Assembly: GCA_949751835.1 (NCBI GenBank)
Contig: CATKHK010000179.1
Location: 1-28,403 of the forward strand
Source: Blepharisma japonicum
Lineage: Eukaryota; Ciliophora; Heterotrichea; Heterotrichida; Blepharismidae
DNA: 28,403 bases
Reading direction: 5' to 3'
The translations under genes and the position numbers were made by a program. The first letter of the stretch is position 1, and each line of letters opens with the position of its first letter. Shown in pieces: positions 8,870-16,810 of this stretch. The notes beneath the pieces were generated by a model. That model saw only the letters and a list, made by a program, of their open reading frames with translations. It was not told where the DNA came from and searched no databases.

Positions 8870-9422
8870 CTATTGACACTTCGGCGCTGCTGATCTTGAC
8901 CTTATTTCTCTTGCCACTTCCTTATTTCTCGTCAGCAGCTTTTTCCTTGCCTCATGATTTCCATCCACAAGATGTTGCCTTAATTGAGACACAAACACTG
9001 TTTTAGCTCTAATATCAGTGCTTTGCCTGTTTAATCTCTCAATAGCGTTCAATTTCTTTGAATTTCTCGTCATCGTTGCAGCAAACTGACACTTTTTTTG
9101 GAACTTTTCTCTCCTGTTCAAAATAGATTCCTGCAAATTTCTCCTTCGGAATTTTATCTCATCGAACCATTTCTTCTTGAGAGTTTGGTAAAAAGTTGGT
9201 TGAAATCTTAAATTTTTTCATTTTCTATATAAAAATCACTTAAAACTCATTGATATTCTAACATTCAGCCAATTTTTAACGATTGAAATCATATATTGTC
9301 TTATGCGTAGACGATGGTTGAGTGAGTCTTGATATTTTTGGTTAAGTTTTTCTATTTCTCTTGTGGCATAAGATGTCGCCTAGGCTATATTGTACTGGAT
9401 GTATAAGCTCTAATTCAGACAT
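8870..9422 (-). CDS. Small, very basic protein of unknown function, one 16-nt intron
   Basis: Exon 1 is 9396-9422 (MSELELIHP) and exon 2 is 8870-9379; together they encode 178 aa ending in TAG. Only the last 88 codons are visible if TGA is a stop. Two TGA codons read as Trp (SFKWFLYRKWKN) and a 16-nt intron at 9380-9395 extend the frame to an ATG. That ATG lies 30 bp from the divergent start of the neighbour. The protein is rich in Arg and Lys throughout, with clusters such as KKKWFDEIKFRRR and EVAREIRSRSAAPK, aromatic residues in the middle, and likely long helices. I recognise no domain. Possible roles are a nucleic-acid-binding or cytoskeletal (basal-body type) protein, but nothing decides between them. 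The gene structure is better supported than the function. Confidence 0.72.
9380..9395 (-). other. 16-nt spliceosomal intron in the small basic protein gene
   Basis: Read on the minus strand: gtacaatatagcctag. It lies between codons 9 and 10, and its last three bases would be an in-frame TAG. Removing it joins the ATG exon MSELELIHP to the open frame ATSYATREIEK. Its 3' end is CCTAG rather than ATTTAG, so it is the least typical of the five. Confidence 0.7.
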
Positions 9423-9452
9423 TTATGGAAGAAACTGTCTATAATAAATATC
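9423..9452. promoter_or_regulatory. 30-bp divergent intergenic region (minimal bidirectional promoter)
   Basis: Only 30 bases separate the ATG of the minus-strand basic-protein gene (9420-9422) from the ATG of the plus-strand profilin-like gene (9453-9455). Both 5' UTRs and any core promoter must lie in this space or inside the opposing coding regions. No motif was identified. Confidence 0.55.
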
Positions 9453-9953
9453 ATGCAGTGGGACAAAGAGATTTATAACAATTTGATTATATGCTATACA
9501 CCAGCTAGAGGTTTAATTACCAATTGTGTTGAGCAAGCTGCAGCTATTATGTGCCAAAATTACAGAATTTTGGAAAGCACTCCAAATTTTCACTTAGAAA
9601 ATTATCAAGTTGATGTGCCAAAAGAAGACGGAGAATCAAAAGAAAGAGTAGCTGTAAATGAAACTCAAATTTTAGATGAGATTTTAAGTACTGGAAAAAC
9701 TGATTGCAAAGCTGGAATTATGATAAATAGAGAAAAATATAAAATAATCAGCTATGATGCCTATTTTAAAACCGCTTATTTATCGAAGCCAAATGGAGGA
9801 GCATGCGCTATTAAGACGAACCAAACTATAGTTTTTGCGAGCTGGAACAAAGATCTTGTTACAGGAGGGGTTCGATCTTTTCATCAAAATGCAAGTTTCT
9901 GCAATGAAAGATGTCGAAAATTTGCCCAGAGCTTGATAGCAGTTGGATTATAA
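9453..9953 (+). CDS. Profilin-like protein (probable)
   Basis: A 166-aa intron-free protein ending in TAA. The C-terminal half fits the profilin pattern: a strand with INREKYKIISYD for the GxKYMxIxxD strand, then SKPNGGACAIKTNQTIVFASW for the GKKGxGGxxIKKTxQALIxGxY block, then a long final helix (NERCRKFAQSLIAVGL) like the terminal helix of profilins. The N-terminus (MQWDKEIYNNLI then ITNCVEQAAAIM) matches the first helix and strand with their Trp. Profilins bind G-actin, poly-proline and phosphoinositides and control actin assembly in the cytoplasm. It is longer than typical profilins (about 125-150 aa), with an insert in the middle (about residues 50-75). The match is by remembered pattern and divergent, so a structural search should decide. 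Confidence 0.65.
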   Translation: MQWDKEIYNNLIICYTPARGLITNCVEQAAAIMCQNYRILESTPNFHLENYQVDVPKEDGESKERVAVNETQILDEILSTGKTDCKAGIMINREKYKIISYDAYFKTAYLSKPNGGACAIKTNQTIVFASWNKDLVTGGVRSFHQNASFCNERCRKFAQSLIAVGL

Positions 9954-9971
9954 TTAATCAAATCAATTAAA

Positions 9972-11357
9972 TTAGACTATAATACACATTTCACAAGATG
10001 CATTTTTCGAGGTATTTTCAATAACAATTCCTTCTCTTTTTTCGATTATTTTTACTTCTTCTTGAAGCTTTGCCAAAATTCTATTCCTGTAGCCAGGTTT
10101 TGAAATTCCCACTTCTGTTTTTAGCATTTCATCATTTATTGGGTACCTTGAAAACATTTGTTTAATTAGCATTTCATAATCGTCAAATCCAGACTCAATA
10201 AAGTGATTATAAAGCTCTTCTAGCTTTAAATTCTTAAGCCAGTCTTTGAGATTTATATTTAGAGGAGGTCCCAGTGTAGCATTATTTGGAGTATTGCAGC
10301 ACCTCCAAAAACTTTCTGTGCCTATACTTCTGGATTTAAGAGAAAGTACTTTTGGACAAATACAAGCATCTTCTTCTAATTTCATAATAATCCTATACTG
10401 ATGCCCAGCGGCTAAAATCCCAATCCTTTCTAGCTCATCCCTTGTAATTGGGTATGCACTATTCATCTGAACTATCAAGCTTTCAATATCATCATACCCT
10501 GCATCACACAATATATCACACAATTCTTGCAATCCTATACTTTCCAATCAGCTATAAATTGGCTTTAATTTATTTGAATTTTGTTTTGGCATCACACTTA
10601 GCTCCGAATCAGGCTCAAAATTAAAATTTTGAGGAATTGGTGGTGTTGGCGCTTCGTAATTTTCAATTTCATGAGAATCATTCAGGCTTTTCCCTTTTCC
10701 AAATGTGTCTCCTAACTCTAACTTGTCCTCGTCGAAAAATATGATTTCACTTTCACTTTCTTTTTCCCCATTGTTAAGTGTATTCTGTAGCTCTTTTATT
10801 TGCGCTAAATCAATTGGTCGCTTTTCTTGCCGATCTGGGAGAAAAGGATTCCCACCATATTTCATTAGCAGTTTAACAGAGCTTATGTGCCCACAATCAA
10901 CTGCATAGTGCAAAGGGGATCTTCCAAACATAAAATTCTGAATGTTTGGGTCTCCTCGATATCGTAATAAAAGCTCGACCATTTTTTCGTCACCTCTAAA
11001 GGCTGCATGGTGAAGAGGGGTATCTCCGTCGTTTTGCTGTAAATTAGGATCTGCATGATATGTTAACAAAAGTTCAGCGATTTCATATTGAGAGTTGTCT
11101 GCAGTTTGATGCAAAGGAGTTTCGCCTAGGTTGTTAGGGAGATTGGGATCTGCTCCGTGTTTAAGAAGAAATTGAGTTGCTTTGATATGGTTACAAATGA
11201 CTGTGCGATATAGGGGAGTTCATCCAAGACTTTCGTCTTTTTTGTTTAGTTTTTCTGGATCTGCGCTATAAGCTTTTTTGATTTCTAAGAGAGAGCCTAA
11301 CCTGCAAGCTTTTTGAAGATCCATAACATCAACTTGATTATTGTACTGCAGTGTCAT
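9972..11357 (-). CDS. Ankyrin-repeat / double SAM-domain protein with C-terminal CaaX-like tail
   Basis: A 461-aa protein from ATG at 11355-11357 to TAA at 9972-9974, with at least two TGA codons as Trp (including residue 270). Residues about 10-185 hold four to five ankyrin repeats: GWTPLYRTVICNHIKAT, GETPLHQTADNSQ, GDTPLHHAAFRGDEKMVELLL and RSPLHYAVDCGHISSVKLLM. A disordered acidic linker follows (about 190-265). Two sterile-alpha-motif domains then occur at about 270-330 (WLESIGLQELCDIL, ending HQYRIIMKLEE) and 373-435 (WLKNLKLEELYNHF, ending GYRNRILAKLQEE). The last four residues, CIIV, have the form of a prenylation CaaX box, with a further Cys just upstream, suggesting membrane anchoring. 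This is a scaffold architecture; partners are unknown. It is convergent to the profilin-like gene with 18 bp between stops. Confidence 0.92.
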
Positions 11358-11394
11358 TTCTGAATATTTAAATAAGTATAATTTCAATATTGAT

Positions 11395-11432
11395 CTATAA
11401 GAAAATATTCCACTTTGTGTAATATTTTATAG
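11395..11432 (-). repeat. Inverted repeat upstream of the ankyrin/SAM gene
   Basis: CTATAA-gaa-AATATT at 11395-11409 pairs with AATATTTTATAG at 11421-11432 (12 bp with a 3-base bulge, 11-base loop). It lies 38 bp upstream of the ATG in the 293-bp divergent spacer shared with the LITAF-like gene. It could be a cruciform or regulatory palindrome, or chance in AT-rich DNA. Confidence 0.3.
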
Positions 11433-11650
11433 CAAGAATCAGTATCAGCTTATGTGAATGCTATTAATACCCAAGAATAAGCAATTTGAAACATTATTAA
11501 AGCTAAAACAGTCAATTATGACCTTATAAAATATTCTTATATATTATGAATTGAAAATTAGCTTTTCTCTTTCTTGATTTATTGAATTTATAAACACATA
11601 AGTAAAATTTGCGAAAAAACGGAATAAATGATTTATTTACAAACTCAAAA

Positions 11651-12052
11651 ATGTCAGATCCTGAGGAAAAACCTTTAATCTCTCAGTATCCTCCAGCATA
11701 TTCCTTAGCTCCAAATGTCGATAACTCACAACCACCAATCCAAAACCCGCCAAATGAAAATCTCCAGCAAAATCAAGATCAATCTCCTCCTCCATATCTT
11801 GAATTTTACGATCCCAATATGAGTTTAGGCATAACAAGTCAGAATATCTATTGTCCAACATGTGGTAAAAACACATGGACTCGAATTGAGAAAAAGAACG
11901 GATGATTTACATATCTAAGCTGTACATACTTATGCTTGATCGGATGCTTTTGTGGATGCTGCTTGATACCATTTTGTGTAAAAAGGTGCAAGGATTCGCA
12001 TCATTACTGTTGCAATTGCAATACTCGCCTCGCAGTTGTTGCGCCAATATAA
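11651..12052 (+). CDS. LITAF-domain protein with PPxY motifs
   Basis: A 133-aa protein. I chose ATG 11651 because the frame further upstream has no other ATG in its open stretch. Trp85 is encoded by TGA. The N-terminus is disordered and Pro/Gln/Asn-rich, with PPAY (14-17) and PPPY near residue 47, the form that binds WW domains of NEDD4-type ubiquitin ligases. The C-terminal half is a LITAF domain: CPTC (68-71), a Cys-rich hydrophobic stretch (LSCTYLCLIGCFCGCCLIPFC) that in this family inserts into the cytosolic face of endosomal or lysosomal membranes, then DSHHYCCNCN with the second zinc-binding HxCxxC knuckle. Family members act in endosome/lysosome sorting. This is a typical compact member, and the zinc ligands are complete. 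Confidence 0.93.
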
Positions 12053-12116
12053 TAATTAATGAGTATTTGATGTAGTTTAATAGAGTGTTTATTTTAGTAT
12101 AAAATATAGATACAGG

Positions 12117-13205
12117 CTATTTGTTTTTAGCTAATCTTGACAAGAGCTTGCCTGACTGCTGAAAAGGTGTGTCTGATTTTCCTAAATTAAATAATTGTCT
12201 CTGGGCCAATGAGACTAAGCTGGAATTTAGAGATTGGTCTGGCTTGGTAAGGACTTTTATTTTGTCTTGAGGAAAGAGCCCTTGCATTCCTTGCCATCTG
12301 CACTCAGCTAGTCCAAAATCAGTTAGAAATTGCAGGATTGTTACAAGATCTCCAGGGTGTAGTGCAAAGCCATCGCCTCCTTGAGAATATGTTGTCGCTA
12401 TAACTTCTCCATAGAGAGTAGCTGTATTTTGTTTTGGGGGGGAAGCAATATGCTCTGGTAAATCTTCAGGGATTATAAATCTTGCAGGTTTTGGCTTGAA
12501 ATCTGGATGCTCAATATTATTAGTGCCAATATTTTTTCTTGCCAACACTTTTGCAAGCTTTTCGGGGTCACTTTCTTCGAATTCAAATTCATATTCTTCT
12601 TTTATAACAGGAGGCTTTTTAATTATACCTTTACATTTTTTCATATAATCCTCTATATCATTTTTCGCAGATAAAACCTCTTGCACAATTTCTCCTCTTT
12701 TAGGCGTTTGAGCAATCTCAGAGCCCTGCCCAAACGAAGTTACGAATTCTTCATCACTTGCTTGTTCCATGAATTCTTGAGATATTTCTTTTTTACCTGA
12801 ATTTCTTGATGACTCAGGTCTTGATAATTCTTTTAATTGTTTGCTTGATCGGGTATTTACTTCCCACGAAATTTCTTTAAATTGAGAACTTCGTGAAGAT
12901 AGCTGTGAAGTATTTTGTTTTTCTAATGGAGATCTTCTAGAGATATTATGGAACTGGGATCCTTTTACAGAAGAACTTCGGGAAACCTCTTGAAAATCCA
13001 CTGGAGTGCTTCTAGAATTTTCTTGAAACTCTACAGGAGTAACTTCAACTGAGAAAGGAAAATGCCCAAGAAAGCTCGTACTTTCTTGTCTATTTGAGGC
13101 TACTGACATAAGATGAGAAAAAAGTGACCCTTGAAATGCAGTTAGAAGGGCTTGGACTTTTAATTTATGTGAATCTGGATCAGGGGTAAATGCTTTATTT
13201 CTCAT
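12117..13205 (-). CDS. SH3-domain protein with a disordered Ser-rich repeat region
   Basis: A 362-aa intron-free protein ending in TAG. A single SH3 domain lies at about 266-319: GEVIATTYSQ, GFALHPGDLVTIL (the LxxGDxIxIL core), CRWQGMQGLFPQDKIKVL (W-x-G, G-x-FP-x-x-I). The ALYDY motif is weak (GEVIATTY). Residues about 58-150 are a Ser/Arg-rich disordered region with a loose repeat of the form F-x-E/N-x-SRS/SR, e.g. VEFQENSRS, VDFQEVSRS, SQFHNISRR, SQFKEISWE, KQLKELSRP. An acidic EEYEFEFEESD patch precedes the SH3. SH3 proteins usually bind poly-proline ligands in endocytosis or actin control. The cytoskeletal role here is inference. The gene is convergent to the LITAF-like gene, with 64 bp between stops. 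Confidence 0.87.
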   Translation of the reverse strand: MRNKAFTPDPDSHKLKVQALLTAFQGSLFSHLMSVASNRQESTSFLGHFPFSVEVTPVEFQENSRSTPVDFQEVSRSSSVKGSQFHNISRRSPLEKQNTSQLSSRSSQFKEISWEVNTRSSKQLKELSRPESSRNSGKKEISQEFMEQASDEEFVTSFGQGSEIAQTPKRGEIVQEVLSAKNDIEDYMKKCKGIIKKPPVIKEEYEFEFEESDPEKLAKVLARKNIGTNNIEHPDFKPKPARFIIPEDLPEHIASPPKQNTATLYGEVIATTYSQGGDGFALHPGDLVTILQFLTDFGLAECRWQGMQGLFPQDKIKVLTKPDQSLNSSLVSLAQRQLFNLGKSDTPFQQSGKLLSRLAKNK

Positions 13206-13329
13206 TTCTAATTATGTGCCAATTTATATTTAATATAAGAAGAAAAAGATCTTTTTAAATTTCAAGTTTGTAACAAATTTAATGATATTTCTATTATTTA
13301 TCGTCATTTTACAATGATTTTCGGGAAAA

Positions 13330-14109
13330 TTATCTTATTGTGAGTTCAGAGTTTTTCGTAAAAGTCTCTGTTCTTCTCCTTTTTTCGTTTGCGCGGAACC
13401 ATTCTTCAGTTCCAACATTTGACGGCCCTAGTCCTCCAAAAAGTTTGTATTTTTGTGGCTTTATTTTTTTATAATCGCTTAAAGTATATGGCTGATACTG
13501 AAACCCTTCTCTATCTGAACCTCCTCCATAATCAGAAATTATTGGAGATCCTCTAATTGAATAGAGGTTTTGGTTTTTTAATGAAGGTGATTCGCTTGAA
13601 ATTGAATCAAAGAATCTAAATTCTAAATCATTTTTTATATTTGATAATTTGATAGGGTCTTCTAATGGTGGAAAATCAAGGTCTAGATTATAAGACTGGT
13701 TTAAATTTGTAAGACGTTTTTTGGGTTCAAAGTTGGAAGTTGGACTTGGCTGATTAATAACTTTTTTAAATTGATATTTGTCAGTAAGCGATATTAAATC
13801 AGGTGATATTTTTACGCTTTTTCTTTTAAAAGGACTTTCTTTAAAATTAGAAACTGGATATGGGGAAAAACTCCGGTTTTTTATTTTCGGTAATATATCG
13901 ACATCAATATTTGATGAGGCTTTAGTTGATTGCGGCTTTTTCGGGTGTGGAGTAGAGTTTTTCGATGGAGGAACCTGTGCACCTAAAGTTCCTGAATAAA
14001 GCTGAGTTGGCTTTAACACTTTATTTATAGGGACTGAAAAATCCAATAAATCTGGGGTATCCATTGATATGAAGCGGCCATGAAATCGTTTAAGAAATGT
14101 GTTTTCCAT
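13330..14109 (-). CDS. Disordered basic protein, unknown, with conserved-looking C-terminal block
   Basis: A 259-aa intron-free protein with no recognised domain. Most of it is low-complexity, rich in Ser, Pro, Lys and Asn, with many SP motifs (FSPYP, KISPD, NQPSPT, ESPSL, RGSPI) that could be sites for proline-directed kinases. The last 50 residues look structured: YTLSDYKKIKPQKYKLFGGLGPSNVG then EEWFRANEKRRRTETF. The order Y-T-L-x-x-Y-K followed by GGLGP and then a basic helix is a pattern I associate, weakly, with protist cytoskeletal or cilia-associated proteins. I cannot name a family. It lies between the SH3 and ANP32-type genes, all on the minus strand, with 124-211 bp spacers that allow each its own promoter. 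Confidence 0.82.
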   Translation of the reverse strand: MENTFLKRFHGRFISMDTPDLLDFSVPINKVLKPTQLYSGTLGAQVPPSKNSTPHPKKPQSTKASSNIDVDILPKIKNRSFSPYPVSNFKESPFKRKSVKISPDLISLTDKYQFKKVINQPSPTSNFEPKKRLTNLNQSYNLDLDFPPLEDPIKLSNIKNDLEFRFFDSISSESPSLKNQNLYSIRGSPIISDYGGGSDREGFQYQPYTLSDYKKIKPQKYKLFGGLGPSNVGTEEWFRANEKRRRTETFTKNSELTIR

Positions 14110-14320
14110 TTTATAACGTTTTTATAAGGTGCACTGTCATTAATCTTATTTTAGACATATTAAGACAATAAAAATCATAAGTTTGAGAACCACATATAAT
14201 ATAATGCTTAAAATAAATGAAGCCAAAATAAATTATGAATTCCTGTGTTGAGATACTAAAAAATCAAGTTAATTTATTTTACGATAATTTTTCACAAATA
14301 TTGATTTTAAGCAAAAATAT

Positions 14321-14974
14321 TTACTTGTGTTTTTTTGGCTTTTTAGAGCCAACCTCCTCATCACTCTCTTCGCTGTGATTTCTTTTTCCTTGTCTTTTCA
14401 TCGGTAATTCTTCTTCTTCTTCGCTTTCGTAATCTTCTTCTCCATTATATTCACCTTCGCTTTCATCATATTCGTCTTCATCGTAATCCTCCTCTTCATT
14501 TGTTAATATTGATATTTCGTTTCCATCTGCATCACAACCATCTAGTAGTTGTAATTCAGGCATCATATCAAAAATACTTTTATTATAGTCTTCGACTCTT
14601 GAAACTGGACAGCCCATAAGCTCTAATGATACGAGTTTAGAAAGTTTGGCGAGGGGCTTTAAATCTTCAATATTTGCAAATTCATTTCCTTCCAAGGAGA
14701 GATGAGTTAATTCTTTTAGGCTAGCTATATTTTCTAAGCCATTTCTGATGTTATTATTGGAGAGCTCTAGCTGTAGAAGGCCTGGAAGTAAAGGAAAATT
14801 GGCTAAAGAATTCAATCCGCATCCAGCTAAGCTCAGGAAACAAATATTTGGATATCCTTCAAGCATTTTTTTCTCTTCTGTTGATATTTCTGATCCATGC
14901 CATGAGTCTAAAATCAGCTCATCGATATCATCAATTTCTTTGCCCTTTATTTGACCATGAATTAGCTCTTCCAT
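14321..14974 (-). CDS. ANP32-family acidic leucine-rich nuclear phosphoprotein
   Basis: A 217-aa protein with the complete layout of the ANP32 family. An N-terminal cap (IDELILDSW) is followed by leucine-rich repeats (NICFLSLAGCGLNSLANF; LQLELSNNNIRNGLENI; LTHLSLEGNEFANIEDLKPL). The LRR cap has the family pattern SLELMGCPVSRVEDYNKSIF then LPELQLLDG (here MPELQLLDG). From about residue 155 the chain is an acidic tail of Glu/Asp runs, ending in a basic nuclear-localisation-like cluster (MKRQGKRNH and KKPKKHK). ANP32 proteins are nuclear histone chaperones and phosphatase inhibitors that affect chromatin and mRNA export. The tail is shorter than in vertebrates (about 250 aa total). No introns, stop TAA. 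Confidence 0.94.
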   Translation of the reverse strand: MEELIHGQIKGKEIDDIDELILDSWHGSEISTEEKKMLEGYPNICFLSLAGCGLNSLANFPLLPGLLQLELSNNNIRNGLENIASLKELTHLSLEGNEFANIEDLKPLAKLSKLVSLELMGCPVSRVEDYNKSIFDMMPELQLLDGCDADGNEISILTNEEEDYDEDEYDESEGEYNGEEDYESEEEEELPMKRQGKRNHSEESDEEVGSKKPKKHK

Positions 14975-15147
14975 TTATTATTGCGATGTTTTACCATAAA
15001 CAATTTCAAGTGGAACAAGTGAATTTTAGTCATTCACAACAAAATATTAAATAAAAAGTTAAAAATATAAGTTTTGCAATTTTTTATTATAACCACTCAA
15101 ATAATTCAATTATTTTTTAAAAAGCACATATTAGTCATATAAAAAGT

Positions 15148-15166
15148 ATGATCATTAAAAGATCAT
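15148..15166. repeat. 6-bp perfect hairpin ATGATC-N7-GATCAT
   Basis: Arms lie at 15148-15153 and 15161-15166 with loop attaaaa, in the 278-bp spacer between the SANBR-like stop and the ANP32-like start. Both genes are on the minus strand, so the hairpin would sit in the ANP32 upstream region or the SANBR-like 3' UTR. Short enough to be chance. Confidence 0.3.
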
Positions 15167-15252
15167 CTGTTAAACTTAAAAGTATTTCTAAATTAATTTC
15201 ACGCAAAAACAGTTTTATGATTAAATCTTTTATAATATTGAGTAAACAAAGT

Positions 15253-16785
15253 TTACTTCTTTTTCACAGGTGATTTTTGGTTGTTTTTTCTTCTCAATTT
15301 GCCGAGATTTGCAGTCAGTTCTTTCATATGCATAAAATCATTTAGGCGTAGTTGATCAAGTCTCCATACCCTTTGCTTTTTGGGACTCATATCTGATGAT
15401 TTTCCTTTCTTTTTATATCTTCTTTCTTCTTCTTTAACTTCTTCAGCTGTTTCTTCTGTTTCGATTCTCTCATCTTCATCTAAATCATCTTCTGATTCAT
15501 AATCTTGGCTATCTTGTTTACTCACGAATTGTTGAATAAGTTTATATAACGACGGCCTGTCGCTTTTGATTTCAAATGGTTCTTCTAATAAACTGAAGTT
15601 TTTCATCAAAATTTCGTATTCTTTAGAATGAATTTGATCTTGACGTGGCACATGATTTCTTCCACAACAGCCCTTTTTTTTAATTGATGTGTCAAAACGT
15701 ATTGCTTTTTGTTGGCAGCATTGATAAAACCCAATATTGCTGTTATTACTAAACCTCGGCACATCAGGATGAAAACTGCAATGTCCAAGTTCAGCCCCAA
15801 TAAATTTCAGCCCACAAACCATACAATTAAAAGATACAAGTCTAGCCCATATTTTTCAATAAATTTCTCTTCAGCTTAATCCTTGGTCTTTTAAATACAG
15901 CATAAATTTATTAAATTCTCAATTTCTGTCAGCTACGTGCTCAGCAATTACATTTCCATGAAAATCTATAAAAATTCTGGCTTTTTCACAAATCATTCAT
16001 TCATGCTGTTCATTTGTGAATAGTTTATTGCAATAGACACATCTATTGAAATTGTTATTTTCATCCTCCATTATTTCTTCGATTTTTTTCATAAAAAGTT
16101 TGCTTACAAGTTTATCTTTTCTATCTTTTATATCATCAAGCTGTTCAGGGCTTGCTAATTTAGCAAGCTGCTTCAACAAGCCTTGATTTAAACAGCTCAT
16201 ATCAATAGGAAGCTTTACAACTTCTTCTAAATTTCTACTCACAAATTCAAGACATTCGCTTACCAAAGTTTGCATTTGTAAGAACTCTGAAGAAATCAAA
16301 ATAGAAATCACTTTATTCATTTCCAGTTCTGGCTTTTCACGGTTGTTCATATATTGCATGAGCCACTCAAAGATATCGACATCACAATGGACACTGATTT
16401 CAAGGTCATCAACTGATTGGCAGTTTTGTAGGTGGCTTTCGAAATATTTCATTTTTGTAATTAGGACGGATTTAGGACATTTGAAATCTTTTTCAATTTT
16501 TTTCGCCTCGTCACAGACGTGGATTATAATATCTTCGTCAGTGCTTAGTATAGGCTGTTTTAGCACTGGAGTCCGTGATGGCTCTGGAGGATTTGACTGT
16601 TGAGGACGATTATAAACGGGTGCAGGCTGCCTTTGAGGAGCTGTTGTGTTAGGTTTTGGATCTGGCTGCTTTACTCCTCGAGATCGAGATAGAGAAGTGC
16701 CTGATACGACAGATGAAGGAATCTGGCGTATAGGTGGAGTTCTATTGTAAGCTGAAGGTGGCCTTCGATAGCTTGAAAGAAACAT
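15253..16785 (-). CDS. SANBR (KIAA1841) homologue: BTB plus SANT-like domain protein
   Basis: A 510-aa protein; four TGA codons (residue 263, then NW, SW and YW just after) are read as Trp. Residues 1-80 are disordered (Pro, Arg, Gln). The BTB domain at about 84-185 has IIIHVCDEAKKI, FKCPKSVLITKMKYF, DLEISVHCDVDIFEWLM and VISILISSEFLQMQ, very close to vertebrate SANBR as I remember it. Then come DRKDKLVSKLFMKKIE, a CxxC knuckle (CVYC, about 249-252), a RIFIDFHGNV block and SWREIYWKIWARL (the SANT-like part). A second zinc-type set (CMVCG, GHCSFHPD, FYQCC, GCCGRNH) and an acidic/basic tail ending WRLDQLRLNDF follow. In mammals SANBR acts in the nucleus to restrain class-switch recombination; the ciliate role is unknown. 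One long reading without introns. Confidence 0.88.
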
Positions 16786-16810
16786 GGAAAAAGGGTAATT
16801 TAATTTAAGT
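16786..16810. promoter_or_regulatory. 25-bp divergent intergenic region (minimal bidirectional promoter)
   Basis: The ATG of the SANBR-like gene (minus, 16783-16785) and the ATG of the FxP-repeat gene (plus, 16811-16813) are separated by 25 bases, ggaaaaagggtaatttaatt then taagt. Both starts are supported by reading frame; for the plus gene the N-terminal residues form a plausible domain. No recognisable TATA or initiator element was seen. Confidence 0.55.

Noticed and set aside
8870-9136. An 88-aa gene starting at TTG 9136
   Set aside because: TTG starts are not expected in ciliates; with TGA as Trp the frame runs on to ATG codons at 9250 and 9292 and, with a mini-intron, to 9422.
9219-9221. 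Overlapping frame from ATG 9221 (MKKFKISTNFLPNS)
   Set aside because: It needs several TGA codons in a short span, ends at TAG after about 70 codons, and overlaps the longer frame that extends to 8870.
9850-9890. tRNA box B (ggttcgatc)
   Set aside because: It lies inside the profilin-like coding frame, with no acceptor stem or box A at the right spacing. No tRNA was found in the window.
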